Source: Aphelocoma coerulescens
Taxonomy: Eukaryota; Chordata; Aves; Passeriformes; Corvidae
Assembly: GCF_041296385.1 (NCBI RefSeq)
Contig: NC_091013.1
Span: 13,173,501 to 13,237,500, forward strand
DNA length: 64,000 nt
Direction of reading: 5' to 3'
The position numbers and the translations under genes are program-made. Shown in pieces: positions 13,943-24,484 of this stretch (its first letter is position 1; every line of letters begins with the position of its first letter). The notes beneath the pieces were generated by a model, which was given only the letters and a program-made list of their open reading frames with translations, made no database searches and was not told where the DNA came from.

Positions 13943-14240
13943 TTTTATGGCCAGAAGTGATTGTTAGCATCATCTAGTCTGACATGCAGCATAGCAAGGG
14001 CCAGAGAAGTTCATCCAGTAATTCTTGCATTGATCCCAACAATTTACATTTGGATTAGAGTCTATCTTCTACAAAGACAACCAGTCTTCATTTAAAAACT
14101 TAAAAGCAATGAAAAAAAAATCTACTACACCTCCTGGCAATCTCGCTGAATATTTAATTAAATGTTAAAAATCCACAACTTACTTCCAATGTGAATTTCA
14201 TTTTGTGTTAACCTTAGCCACTGGGTATCTTTGCCACAGT
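13943..14240 (-). mobile_element. Ancient CR1 LINE 3' end, reverse orientation
   Basis: Read on the + strand this is the reverse complement of the 3' tail of an old CR1 family widespread in turtles, crocodilians and birds. It starts with GGCCAGAAGTGATTGTTAGC and CATCATCTAGTCTGACATGC. It continues with a segment around CATCCAGTAATTCTTGCATT and then CCAGTCTTCATTTAAAAACT. A diverged GTTAACCTTAGCCACTGGGT end follows. Heavy divergence marks it as a fossil. Confidence 0.8.
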
Positions 14241-14244
14241 GGAG

Positions 14245-15105
14245 AAGCCTCCAGTCATCCCCACATTTCCCACTGTCAAGGAGTTAAGAGCCTGGCAGCT
14301 GGGAATATTCTATTAATTTTTTTTTCACTCAAAGGTGTTGATTCACTAGAGAATTACACATGATTCATGGCCAAGTACCATCCCTGCAATACCCCATACT
14401 GACAGCTGACCCCTGCCACTCTCCACAATGGAAAGCACACCCAGTGGAAGCACTCTGCAGAAAGGATGGCAGCTAAGCTCCATAAACTGGGCTCATCTCT
14501 TGGAATCTCACCTCCAAGCAGAGCAGAGGCCCCATCACACAGAAAAGCCCTACCTGGCTGCCCTGGAGAGGCAGCTAATGATTATTAGCTCCTGACAACA
14601 TAGATGCAACCACAGCATTAACAGATGCTAACCCCAAGGATAAACTCCAAGGGCCATGGAAAATGTGACTAGAGCAGACCAGAAAATTAATCTGTGCATT
14701 AGAAGTCCGTGGCACAGACCCAGTGTCCTGCCTGAAGAAAAAGCTCAGAGGTAAGCAGGGACTTGCAATCATATTTGTTATTTACAGCTGAAAAATAATT
14801 GCGTACTTACAAGCCAAACACTCAGAAAACCAAGTTTCACCCATTCCATCTTTCTATCCTTGCTTAATATATGGGTATTTCTTCTGCAAAATTATTTTAG
14901 ATGCTTGCAAAGTGGCCCTAATGTAGCTCATCCTCCCTCCCCACCAGTCTGCTGCAGGGCCTGCTGTGCTACTGTCATGCTATTAACATTCCTCCAAAGT
15001 CACAGAAATGCTGGGACGTACCTGATGCATTCAGAAACCCAGCAGGTGCCTTCTGCAGGTACTGTGTGTCCAGGCAATGCCAAGAAGCAGTCATAAACTT
15101 AACAC
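14245..15105. other. Intergenic, no gene seen
   Basis: Unique sequence of moderate GC content. No coding exon or repeat family is recognised. Confidence 0.5.
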
Positions 15106-15109
15106 AGTA

Positions 15110-15390
15110 GTAAGCTATGTGATTTTTAGATAACAGCTACTTACGTAAGTACAGAAATTGCTACATTTTATATGTACACATTTCTCACATTCCAATTATG
15201 GACCGAGACCCAGTGCATGCAATTAGTATTTAGGAGCAATACATTATTTTTTTCCCCTGCATGCCACTCTGTGATCTGAAAATGCTGGTCGGTTCCTAAG
15301 TTACTTTGCATGTGTCAGTGCAATTTCCCCTCAGTCCCAGAAGCTTCTGGAGTACCTAAGTAATGTCACAAGGGCCTAATAATTGTGTCC
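15110..15390. promoter_or_regulatory. Candidate conserved noncoding element
   Basis: A repeat-free block with several homeodomain or POU-like words: TTACGTAAGTAC, TCCAATTATGG, GCATGCAATTAGTA, TTTGCATGTG and CCTAATAATTG. It lies just left of the GC-rich island near 16 kb. Enhancer function is inferred from texture and from the neighbourhood of ARX. Confidence 0.3.
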
Positions 15391-15654
15391 AGGAAGCTTC
15401 CCATACAATTTTCATCTTTTATTATATGTTTAGCTTATTTAGACATCAGTATCATTTGGCAAATTGCATCTAGAGGGATCTACATGGGGAGGCTGAAGAG
15501 TAAAAATACACTCTTGTTCCTCATGGCAGCCCCAGGTGCGAGGTATTATCCTTTAATGCCATGGAAAGGCTCCAGCTACCTGACACGAGGACAGGGCACA
15601 GCAACGTTGACGAGTAATTTCGCTCTTAAGCTTTATTTGCAACACCGAGGCATT

Positions 15655-16330
15655 TGCGTTGCAAACGGCGACATTTTAATACTTAAAATGGGTATCGATG
15701 ACCCACGCGGGAAGGCGAGGCCATGCGGTTTTGCCCCGCTCGGCTCCCCGGGGGTCGGGCTGACGCTCCGGGAGAGGCACCGCCGGCTCCCAGCGTCACC
15801 CGCCCTGCAAGGCACCGCTTCCCCTGCCCGAGGGCCGACCGACCTGGGGGATGCACGACACCCGGGGAGAGTGGGCCGGCTGCGGGCGGGGGACCCAGCC
15901 CTGCCCTTGCCAAAGCGCCGGGGAGCGAGGGCAGCGCCGGGGGCCGGGCGGGGCGGCGGGGCCGCAGCCGGCGGCGGGGCAGCGGCCGGGCAGCGGCGGC
16001 ACGGCCGGGAACGGCCGCCGGGGGGCAGCGCGAGATCGCCCAAGCGCCGCCGCCGTCCCCGCCGCCGCCTCGGCTGGGCCCGCACCGCCCCGGCTCAGCA
16101 CCGCAGGGCCCGGCGCCTTCCCGCACCGCAGGGCCCGGCGCCTTCCCGCACCGCCCCGGCTCCGCACCGCAGGGCCCGGCGCCTTCCCGCACCGCCCCTG
16201 CTCTGCACCGCAGGGCCCGGCGCCTTTCCGCACCGCCCCGGCGCCTTCCCGCACCGCCCCGGCTCCTTCTCGCGCCCGTCCCCCTGGGTGCCCGCCCTGG
16301 GCAGGCGGCTGCTTCTTCTGCCAGGCGGCC
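15655..16330. other. CpG-rich island with minisatellite
   Basis: A sharp change from AT-rich desert to very GC-rich, CpG-dense sequence. Every frame on both strands is long and open and encodes Pro/Ala/Arg/Gly runs, which is what GC-rich non-coding DNA does. No homology is visible in any of these frames. It may be an orphan CpG island or the promoter of an unannotated transcript. Confidence 0.6.
16081..16272. repeat. GC-rich minisatellite, unit about 41 bp
   Basis: Four to five imperfect copies of a unit containing GCACCGCAGGGCCCGGCGCC, followed by TTCCCGCACCGCCCCGGCTC. Some copies lack the second half, giving a short variant of about 25 bases. The array translates to repeated HRRARRLPAP or CGAEPGRCGKAPGP peptides. 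That is a by-product of the repeat, not a protein. Confidence 0.9.
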
Positions 16331-16600
16331 TGCGACAGGGTGAGGGGACACTGTCTTAAGATGCGCCGGGGGGGGGTGTTAGGTTGGACATTAAGAAGAA
16401 TTTCTTCACTGAGAAGGTTGATTAGACACTGGAATGGGCTGCCCAGGGAGGTGGTGGAGTCACCGTCCCTGGAGGTGTGTAAGGAAAGACTGGACATGGC
16501 ACTCAGGGCCATGGTCCAATTGACAGGGTGGTGTTCGATCACAGGTTGGACTCGGTGATCTTGGAGGTCTTTTCCAACCTTAATCGATTCCGTGATTCTG
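16330..16600 (+). mobile_element. CR1 LINE 3' end
   Basis: A CR1 tail in order: GGGGACACTGTCTTAAGATG, TTAGGTTGGACATTAAGAAG, TTTCTTCACTGAGAAGGTTG, ACACTGGAATGGGCTGCCCA, GGAGTCACCGTCCCTGGAGG, GGTTGGACTCGGTGATCTTG, then the terminal ATCGATTCCGTGATTCTG. It is 5'-truncated and abuts the minisatellite island. Substitution is modest, so it is a relatively young copy. Confidence 0.93.
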
Positions 16601-16689
16601 CTCCCGCGGGGGGAGGCCCAGCGGAAAGCAGCCCCGGCGCCCTCTCCCTCAGCCGCCAGCCCGGCCCGAAGCTCGCGTTCCCCAAGCGA

Positions 16690-17060
16690 GAGGCTGCACG
16701 GGGTATTTATTTAAGGAGATTTCACCCAGGAGCCGCTGATCAAAGCTAATGCAAAATAAATGTCTCCCTTTAATAGCCTGATTCCTCGAAGCCCTTGACA
16801 CTGGAAATTGGGATTTCCCCGTGCCATTAGCACTTAGCAGTAGGCGCTCCAGTCCAGCCAAGAACAAGGGATTAAGAGGTATTTGTCTAAACTAATTTCT
16901 CTCTCTATACCAAGTCTATAGAGACTGGTGTTACTCTGCTGGAATTGTGCAACACGGCTAATTGGCTACAAATTTAACAGTGGCAGGGCTCCCACCGCAG
17001 GCTGTCGCTTATTCATTACCGCCGTTCTCCCCTCAAACGCGCCGGCACGGGGCACCTGGG
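16690..17060. promoter_or_regulatory. Candidate conserved noncoding element
   Basis: Unique sequence immediately right of the CR1 tail, with many homeodomain, forkhead and SOX-like words: GGGTATTTATTTAAGG, GATCAAAGCTAATGCAAAA, GTGCCATTAGCACTTAG, CTAAACTAATTTC, CACGGCTAATTGGCTAC and TTATTCATTACCG. No coding frame competes with this reading. Function is inferred. Confidence 0.4.
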
Positions 17061-17064
17061 CTAC

Positions 17065-20000
17065 CCCTGCCCAGGGAAATGACCGCCTTGGCACGGGCCG
17101 GGCTCCTGGCTCTGGGAAAGGTGAGAGGCCTGTCGTGCCTCCCTGGGGAGCCAGGCTGCCATGTGGAAAATACAGTCAAACAATTCAAATCGTCCTTGTC
17201 CTAGAAAAGGGGTGTATGTAGCACAGGGTCTGCAAAATTTTATTTATGTGAATGACCATTCAGGGTGGATGTTGGCTTTTTTGCACAGGTATTATTCCAC
17301 CAGCCATCTCCCTTCCATGGAAAGGGGGTCTGAAAAGTTGCAATATTTGGCTACGATAACTTGAAATTCCTCCCTCCTGACTGGTTTGCACCTTGGCTGC
17401 ACTGACTGCTTCATTACTACTTGACCACAAGCTAAAGCAAAAAGTAATTAAGTTTATATTACGCATGCATCTGACCAAAGGGTCATTAAGGGTACACAGA
17501 TTTTTATTCTGTTTGTAGGTCAGTCAAAAAGGGTTGCTAGAATAGTCCAAAACTAAGGAAGAATTTCTGGGAAAGACCATAACCTACATCACTGCTGCTG
17601 GAGAATGATTCCATGACAACCAGGAATTTATTCCTCTACCCCAAACTGCATCCCCTTACCCACAGTAGCACCACTAGACTATTGCTTCTCTTGGGAGAAG
17701 AGAATTGCTTCTCTTGGGAGGGGAGGCAGAATTCTCCCAGCAAGACTGTTTAGTAGGCCAGAATGAACTTCTCCACTCCCAAAGGCTCTGATGGAAATAT
17801 GAATAGCCATATGAGTCAGGCAGGACCTCAATAACCCAGTCTTTTAGATCTAATTCGACAAGATGAAGCACTGCATCACTGCTGCCTTGAAAACAAAGGT
17901 CATCCTGAAGTTTTGATGTAACCCACCTCAGCTGGGAACCGGCAAATAGAAACCAGTAAAACAAAAGTTCCCAACACCAGTTCAGATAACATTTTCAGGC
18001 ACTAGATTCACAAACAAGCTTGCTCTTCTGCCTGAGTAATTTTGCTTCTCATCGTTCAAGGGCAAAACTCAAGGTCTGTGATTTGTCTGTTGAGTTCAGT
18101 GTCTTATAATACCTATACCATATACTTGTGAAACTGTAGCAGCATCTTATACAGCCAGGCCATAGTATCAGGACACTATTAGAAGAGTGGCTGTTTGAAA
18201 AATTCTGCAACACTTTGTTGAAGCTTGGCATGTGCTGCTGGGCACAGTTATCCTCCTGTATTGAGAAAAGCCCATGAAAATTCACAGAATGGAATTCCAC
18301 CTTTAGTGAGATGGATGGGAAACACCCAGAATTTCCACAGAAACAGACTTTTACTGAAGGAAGACATAGATTTGCAGCTGCTCATTGAGTTGCTCTAAAC
18401 AGCCACAGGAACCAAAGCCAGGCTGGCAATGTTTGCCCTCCCTCTTCCTTATGTACACCCTGATAAAAGTTAACAAGTGGTGTCTGTTGATGTGGAACAC
18501 ACTATCATCCTGCAACAACACAAAGATAGCATCAGTTTTAATCTCAGTCTACAAGGTAACAAAAGTCCTGGCCAAGAATCAAATTAATTATATCAGTCCA
18601 TGAACACACAGAAATAATTCTGTTAAAAATCTAACATCTAAGGTGTTGTTAATCAAACCTTTCAAGCTAGATCTCTCTCATGGCCTTAACCAAAGTGCTT
18701 TCTGAGATATGCATAGAGAATACCACAAATTCAGTGAGAATACCTTCAATATGAGGTAACAATGGGATACAGAAGAAGGCATAAAATAAGATGATTATTC
18801 AAGATGTTCCACTTCTGTACAAGACATAACTAAAATATCATCGTGGCTTGCTGGGAGCAGAGGTTGTCTGCCAAGGCAGTAAGTACCCCTGATAACTTCA
18901 TCCAGCAGCCAGAGGCCAAGCTGCCTAGCCCCCTCTCATTAAGGGAGAAGTGCTCCATTCAATGAGGCACTTCAACAGTGGTCTACCTTTGAACGTGCAA
19001 ATACCCCCATTAAATCTGGTGGATCAGGGCCAAAACTAATTAATTTAGTGATGCTTTGCATCAAAATCTCACTTGCAATACATAGTACTCACAATCAGAA
19101 AGGCAGGGGATTAATTAAACTAACTATTTAGAAAGCTGAGCAGGTTAGGACTGGGGTAGGACTAAAGAGCATAATAATATCCTTAGTGGAAGCCAGAAAA
19201 GCAAATGATCCCTGTGAAACTGATAGGAACGTGCTGAGGATTTATTTCTGTTTAGGGTTTTTTTTGTGAGATAAATGAATTGGGACTGGCAAGACAACCA
19301 ATTTTGAGTCCAAGAGGCCATGCACTTTTATTTAGATTACTTCTTTCAACCTGCCCCTACCAACCGAGCTCAACCCAAACTGTATGATGATCAGCAGCTT
19401 CATAGTACTTCCAGGTATCAAAACAGGCCATGGAAAGCTTTTATCGCTTGGGATTAGCACCACACACCCCCCACACACCCCCCACACCCCCCCCCCCAAA
19501 AAAAAAAAAAAAATGGAGAAGGAAAGAAAAAAGTGAACCACTGTAGATTTTCAGACATGCCTTACATGTGAACTTAGATGCATTCAAGCAGGCTGGACAA
19601 AAAGACATGGGTTTGACAATAAGCTGTACTGCAGTGAAAAAAACAGATTCTGATGGATTACACATACTAACAGAACAAGAAAAAAAATTAGTCAAATAGA
19701 GTTACTGGAACAATATTTGAGAAAGTAGAACAGTAATTGCAGCACTGCAGGCCCTCTGGCTGAGCCTAATTCTCTAAGGCCCCTTGGGGTCTATCAGCAG
19801 CTCCATCATGACATCCTCCCTGACATCAGTTGAAGGGTGCTGCTTTGCACCCGCTGAGGATTTGGCCTTTAAACTCACCCAGCTTGTGTCAGGTGACCTC
19901 TTACAACCTTTCTGCAACACTGCAAAATCTTTAATGGTTTGGCACTGCTCAAGACCATTCCATTTTGTAAGAGGAAAGTAAGCCGTATTTCACCTGCCTG

Positions 20001-20160
20001 GGAGGACCCTTCTCTTCCAGCTGATTAAGGAGGAAAAACTGTCACAACCTCAGTTCTTCTAATGTGACAGTCAGCAATGAATGGCTGAGGTGACTGTGAT
20101 CTTTGCATTCTATGGCCAGTCTATTTCCTATGGGTGTTTCCTGTGACTATAGGAAATTAT
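17065..20160. other. Intergenic, no gene seen
   Basis: No exon or mobile element is recognised. Minor structure includes a short duplicated phrase (ATTGCTTCTCTTGGGAG, twice) near 17681-17720 and a C/A-rich simple repeat near 19.5 kb. Confidence 0.5.
19457..19513. repeat. C-rich/CA simple repeat followed by A16
   Basis: A stretch of CACACACCCCCC units, then a run of about a dozen C, then about 16 A. It is low complexity and the source of glycine-rich - strand frames. Confidence 0.95.
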
Positions 20161-20497
20161 GGGCATGTCGTAGTTTAGGAATAGTATTCCCCAATTTAGT
20201 GTTCCCACTGTGGCCACTCACTCACTTCCCCCTCATCCCCCTCACCCCTTGGATGGAGAGGAGAATTGGAGGCACAAAAAGGTGAAGATCACAGGTTGAG
20301 GTAAGAACAATTTACTAGAAACAACAATGAAATAAGAAAACTAACAGTGACAACAACCATAGTAACAAGAGTGTTCAAGATAGGTGAACAATTCACAAGC
20401 AATTGTGCAGGGATTCACCTCTGATTGCTCAATGCATGGTGCCCCTCCTGGGTGCTGCAAAAATTAATCCTGTCCTAGGCAGAACCAGGACAGGGCA
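20161..20497 (+). mobile_element. Solo LTR of an avian endogenous retrovirus (ERVL-like)
   Basis: The element runs 20166-20492 (327 bases). It starts TGTCGTAGTTTAGGAATAG and ends GCAGAACCAGGACA, so it has TG...CA ends with a TGTC/GACA terminal inverted repeat. It is flanked by an exact 5-bp target duplication, GGGCA, at 20161-20165 and 20493-20497. The interior has an AAGATCACAGGTTGAGGTAA segment followed by an AACAATTTACTAGAAACAAC segment, as in LTRs I know from songbird genomes. A 5-bp duplication is typical of ERVL-type elements. There is no internal coding region, so this is a recombination-derived solo LTR. Confidence 0.85.
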
Positions 20498-20499
20498 AA

Positions 20500-22135
20500 G
20501 CAATGAAAGACTCATGCCAGATAATGATGAGCACTCCAGAGTCGGAGCAACATGAAGCCAGCATGTCCATATATGCTGTTTATTAGCACATATGTATTTA
20601 TATAAGGTTCTGTTCTCTATAAAGTGGCAGTCAAGAACTGAACAACTGTAGGTTTGGATTATTTTTTCCTATCAGGAAATACATTTTGCCTGTATATGAA
20701 CATTGTGTGGATCCATTTGCAAAAAAAAACCCGAAAGAGACTTATCAGCATCTTTGCAAAAACAAGTCCAAATTCCTTTTAATTTTAAAACATAATAAAC
20801 TTTCCTTTGTTCAGACAGGTGAGTCTCTCTGAAACAACTATGCACAGGTCTGTTTAGGAAGTTATAGAGTTTGATAAACTTCCAGAACAGTAGAAAACCA
20901 TCCAGACTGAACACAAGTTTTTGACATTACGCTCGGGAAATGACTACCTTTGCAAACATTAAATCTCCATGCCCAAACCCTCAGTTCCAATAGTCATGTA
21001 CGTTCATGCATGGAAAAACCCATAAGAACACTGACATGCCAGAATGTTTGCTGGATCACTGCCTGTGAAAGGTTATTCACAGACACAGTCTCAGGAAAGA
21101 TCACGCCCTCAGAGTTATTACAACCCTGCCAAAGCCATGGAAAGCCAAGAGTTTTCTACTGTGTGAGGAACAATAGAGCTATTCTGGACAAGATTTACTC
21201 TGAAAAGTAGAGGTTGAGGATAGTCATAATTTTCTTTTCAGAGCCCCAAAAGCTGCTGTGCCTGACCATGAAGGTTGCCACAGGACGTATCAACCCACCA
21301 GAAGAGCTAAAGGCAGCGAAATCAGAAGCTGAAGGTGAAAGCACAAGCTTTCCCTTCTGTATGCCCCACTCCACACACTCCCATGTGGCTTGTACGTGTT
21401 TCATTACAAAAATGAATCCTGAAATCATTGGATTTACAAGCCAGCAAAAGCACTTGATACCGCATTGCAGCCACAGAGGTGTCCACAGCAGCCATGTGTT
21501 CTGTGTCCTGGGCAGTGACTGTGCCTCTGGGCTGCAGAACTCTCTGTGAAGGTCTGTAGGGAGGGCACATGCCTGGGAGGGGGGTCGCACACTGTTTGGT
21601 TATCACTGATTTTCCCCAGCAATGGTAATAGCTCCACAGCACATCCCGTGATAGAGACCTTGTTTTCCCCTTCTGGGTATTACCAGCCAAACAGATGTGG
21701 ATCCAAATCACCAGCTGCACTTCAAGATGTCAGAGACCTGAGAGCAAGGACCTCGCTGGGTATCTCACCTTGAGGAATTAGAGCCATTTTAGGCAGAACG
21801 ACAGCTCTTGGTTTGTGACATGATTACTTTTACATTACTGTTCTACTTTCTCAAATATTGTTCCATGATCTCACTCTCCAGGTGACATGATGTACCCTCC
21901 TCCTGACATCCACATCTACACTGATCTTCCCCAGCTGCCTGCCCGCAGTACTCTGTAAACCTTCTTTAATCTCCTGCCAGCCTGATGCAAACTTACTGCC
22001 TGCCTTCTCTGACAGCCTGATGCAAGGAGCCCACTGCCCCATGCCCACTTGAAGGAGCAAGACTCAAAAATAAAAAATACAAGGTCACCATGGACCTACG
22101 TTAAAAATGCCTCTCTCACACATGATATGCCAGTC
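20500..22135. other. Intergenic, no gene seen
   Basis: Frames of 111-132 codons on both strands overlap each other at 21.2-21.7 kb and show no protein family features. I consider them chance. No repeat family is recognised. Confidence 0.5.
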
Positions 22136-22137
22136 AG

Positions 22138-22349
22138 AGGTTTTTCATACTGTGTGTGTGACCATACACTGGAACAGATTGCCCTAAGAGGTTGTGGAGT
22201 CTCCCTCACTGGAGATATTCTAGAACTGACTGGTCACAGTCCTGTGCCATGTGCTCTGGGGTGACCCTGCTTGAGCAGGGAAGTTGGACCAGATGATTCA
22301 CCATGCTCCCTTCCAACCTGACCCATTCTGGGATCCTGTGATTCTGTGG
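22138..22349 (+). mobile_element. CR1 LINE 3' end (older subfamily)
   Basis: CR1 tail order is clear: ACACTGGAACAGATTGCCCT, AGAGGTTGTGGAGTCTCCCT, CACTGGAGATATTCTAGAAC, a GGGTGACCCTGCTTGAGCAG segment, AGTTGGACCAGATGATTCAC, TCCCTTCCAACCTGACCCAT, and the end GGGATCCTGTGATTCTGTGG. This is a different CR1 subfamily from the tails at 10.4, 16.3 and 33.2 kb. Confidence 0.92.
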
Positions 22350-22354
22350 GTAGA

Positions 22355-24425
22355 AGTCAGGTTGCATAAGAAGTATTCTGAGCTCTAAAGAAGCTGCAGA
22401 GAGGTACAAAGCCTCCTCTTAAATGTGGTGGAAAAGAAGACAACAAAGAGGCAAAACCCAGATATCTGTGATCTAATAAAATCCCACCCATGTCATCAGC
22501 AGCACTGAACTTTGCATTGAGAAGTTTCATGCCTGAGCAGTGGATTCCAATTGCAGTGAGATTTTCTCTGAGATCAAGACACTTAAAATGTCCACTTTTT
22601 AATGTTTTTAGAGTTTGTCATGTTTTGGATGAAATCCCAAACAGAGATGACACAATAATTGCAGGCACAAATACATGTTGAGTCCTTTGAGAGGAACAGG
22701 GCTGTATCCATTCCACATGCTAACATAATCAGTGACATCCAATATCACTGAAAGCTGTTTACACTGTCAGTAATAATCCTGGAAGAAAGAGTTTTTGAGC
22801 TGCTTTTTATTGACACTCACCTCATTCCAGAGATCAGTAAAAATGCAGGTAGTTGATACAGCCAGCTACAGAGATTTTGTTTTCTCTAAATAAATTTGAA
22901 TAAACAATAAAAGGTTAAGTGCTCTTTTTTCAAAGCTTGAAACACAAGCAAACAAATTGAGGGGAGAGAACTCAATTATATCAAGCAGAAGCTACTGGCA
23001 GTTACACTCAGCAGAGCTGAATAATTTTCAATTACTCTGGGAAGAGAGGTCAACAAAATGTGTTCCCCAATCTGTACATTCCTAAACCCAGACCTCCTAA
23101 TATTAGAGTGCCCTTTGTCAGGGTAATTCAGTGAGGTTTTCTTCCCAGCAAGCACCCTTTTCCCTGCTTTGTTGTATCAAGTTCTTTCCTTAGCATAAAA
23201 ATGTGCCTGCCATAGAGAAAGCATTTGAACCCTCACCTTCCAAAAGCCAAACTTCCACTCTGTCACAGCCAAGCATTCAGCCAGAGAGGTGCTGCAACAT
23301 GACAGCCACTGCTCTTAGTACCTCTCTGACCAAGGGTGCTGAGGGTCTTAACCCAGCAAAACGAGGAGGTGGCCCCAACCCAGGGTGACCTGTGTCAGTG
23401 TCTGAGCATCCCAGCTGTGTCAGCACATCCCAGGTGATGCAGAGGGTTTTCCCAAGAAGGGACTGCAGAGGTTCAACAGAAGAAGAATCTCTGGAATGTG
23501 GTATGACTGCAACTGCTCCTACCAAATTATATCAGGAGTTCTGAGTAAAGCACACGAATATTGTCATATCTCACTGGCTTTGAGACTTCATCTTTGCTTC
23601 CATCATTCTGCTACACTTCTAGCTTCAGAACTTCTTGCTGCAATTTATCCTTGGTTTTTCTCTCAGCAGAGTTTTGGGGGGAGAAGGTTATGTGAGTTTT
23701 TCTCTCCAAGAGGCATCAGGAATGGTGTTACACTTTATGTCACAAAGCATCTCCATCACCACAGAAAGAGAAAGGAAACTTCTGCTTTGGTGTACATCAC
23801 ACACTCATATATATAACAAACAACAGATGCATGCAGGATGGCAAAATTTCTAGCATATGGAATGAACAAGGAAATGTTCTATGTACTTCTGTTTTCACAT
23901 ACAGAAGCACCTAAGTGTGGCAATTACAGTATCAGGAAAGATGCTCAAATGTTTATTTCTCCATTAGGACTTTACACTGCTATCTGGTCTAAATGGTGCA
24001 GTGAATCCCAACAGAAGGAGCTTTTATGATGATAGTGTCATTTTTACATCAAATACAAGCTGATGATCTCCAGTGGAAGGAGAAAGCCATTAAAAATTGA
24101 CTAACCTATTTTTTAGTCAGAAAAGAGAGGTTTTATTTAAAACCTTTGTGTGAGGCAATCCATTTATCTTCAAATACCTGCCCATAAAGTTGCCACTATA
24201 TGTAGAGAGAAGGCAAAAGAAGAAAAATAAACTTATTTTCTTTTTTCCCACTCAATGTGCAAAAACTGTCCACTATGTATAAAAGAGGGTTTGAACTGGC
24301 TAAGAATTAAATGGATTCTGGACAGGAAGACTCCCTCACTCTTAGATTCAGTCCTTCCTTGGAGGTGTGCAATAGTTGTTAGCTTCTCAGTGGGTCAATT
24401 TTCTCTTTCTAAGTCTGGCTTATAT
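22355..24425. other. Intergenic, no gene seen
   Basis: Unique AT-rich sequence. No gene or element is recognised. Confidence 0.5.
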
Positions 24426-24426
24426 T

Positions 24427-24482
24427 TCATAGAACCCAACTCAGGCTGGACCTCAAAAGATCATCTGGTGAGATCCCTCCTG
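24427..24482 (-). mobile_element. Short CR1 tail remnant, reverse orientation
   Basis: Reverse-complemented, the sequence reads CCAGATGATCTTTTGAGGTC, CAGCCTGAGTTGGGTTCTAT and GAAAT, which corresponds to the last 50-odd bases of a CR1 tail. The short length limits certainty. Confidence 0.55.
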
Positions 24483-24484
24483 TG

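Noticed and set aside
15385..16558. Reading frames of up to 324 codons on both strands in the GC-rich island
   Set aside because: All frames are open because stops are rare in GC-rich DNA. They overlap, encode low-complexity Arg/Pro/Ala/Gly, and derive partly from a minisatellite and a CR1 tail.
21195..21720. Overlapping frames of 111-132 codons on both strands
   Set aside because: Mutually exclusive readings of unique noncoding DNA with no protein similarity that I recognise.
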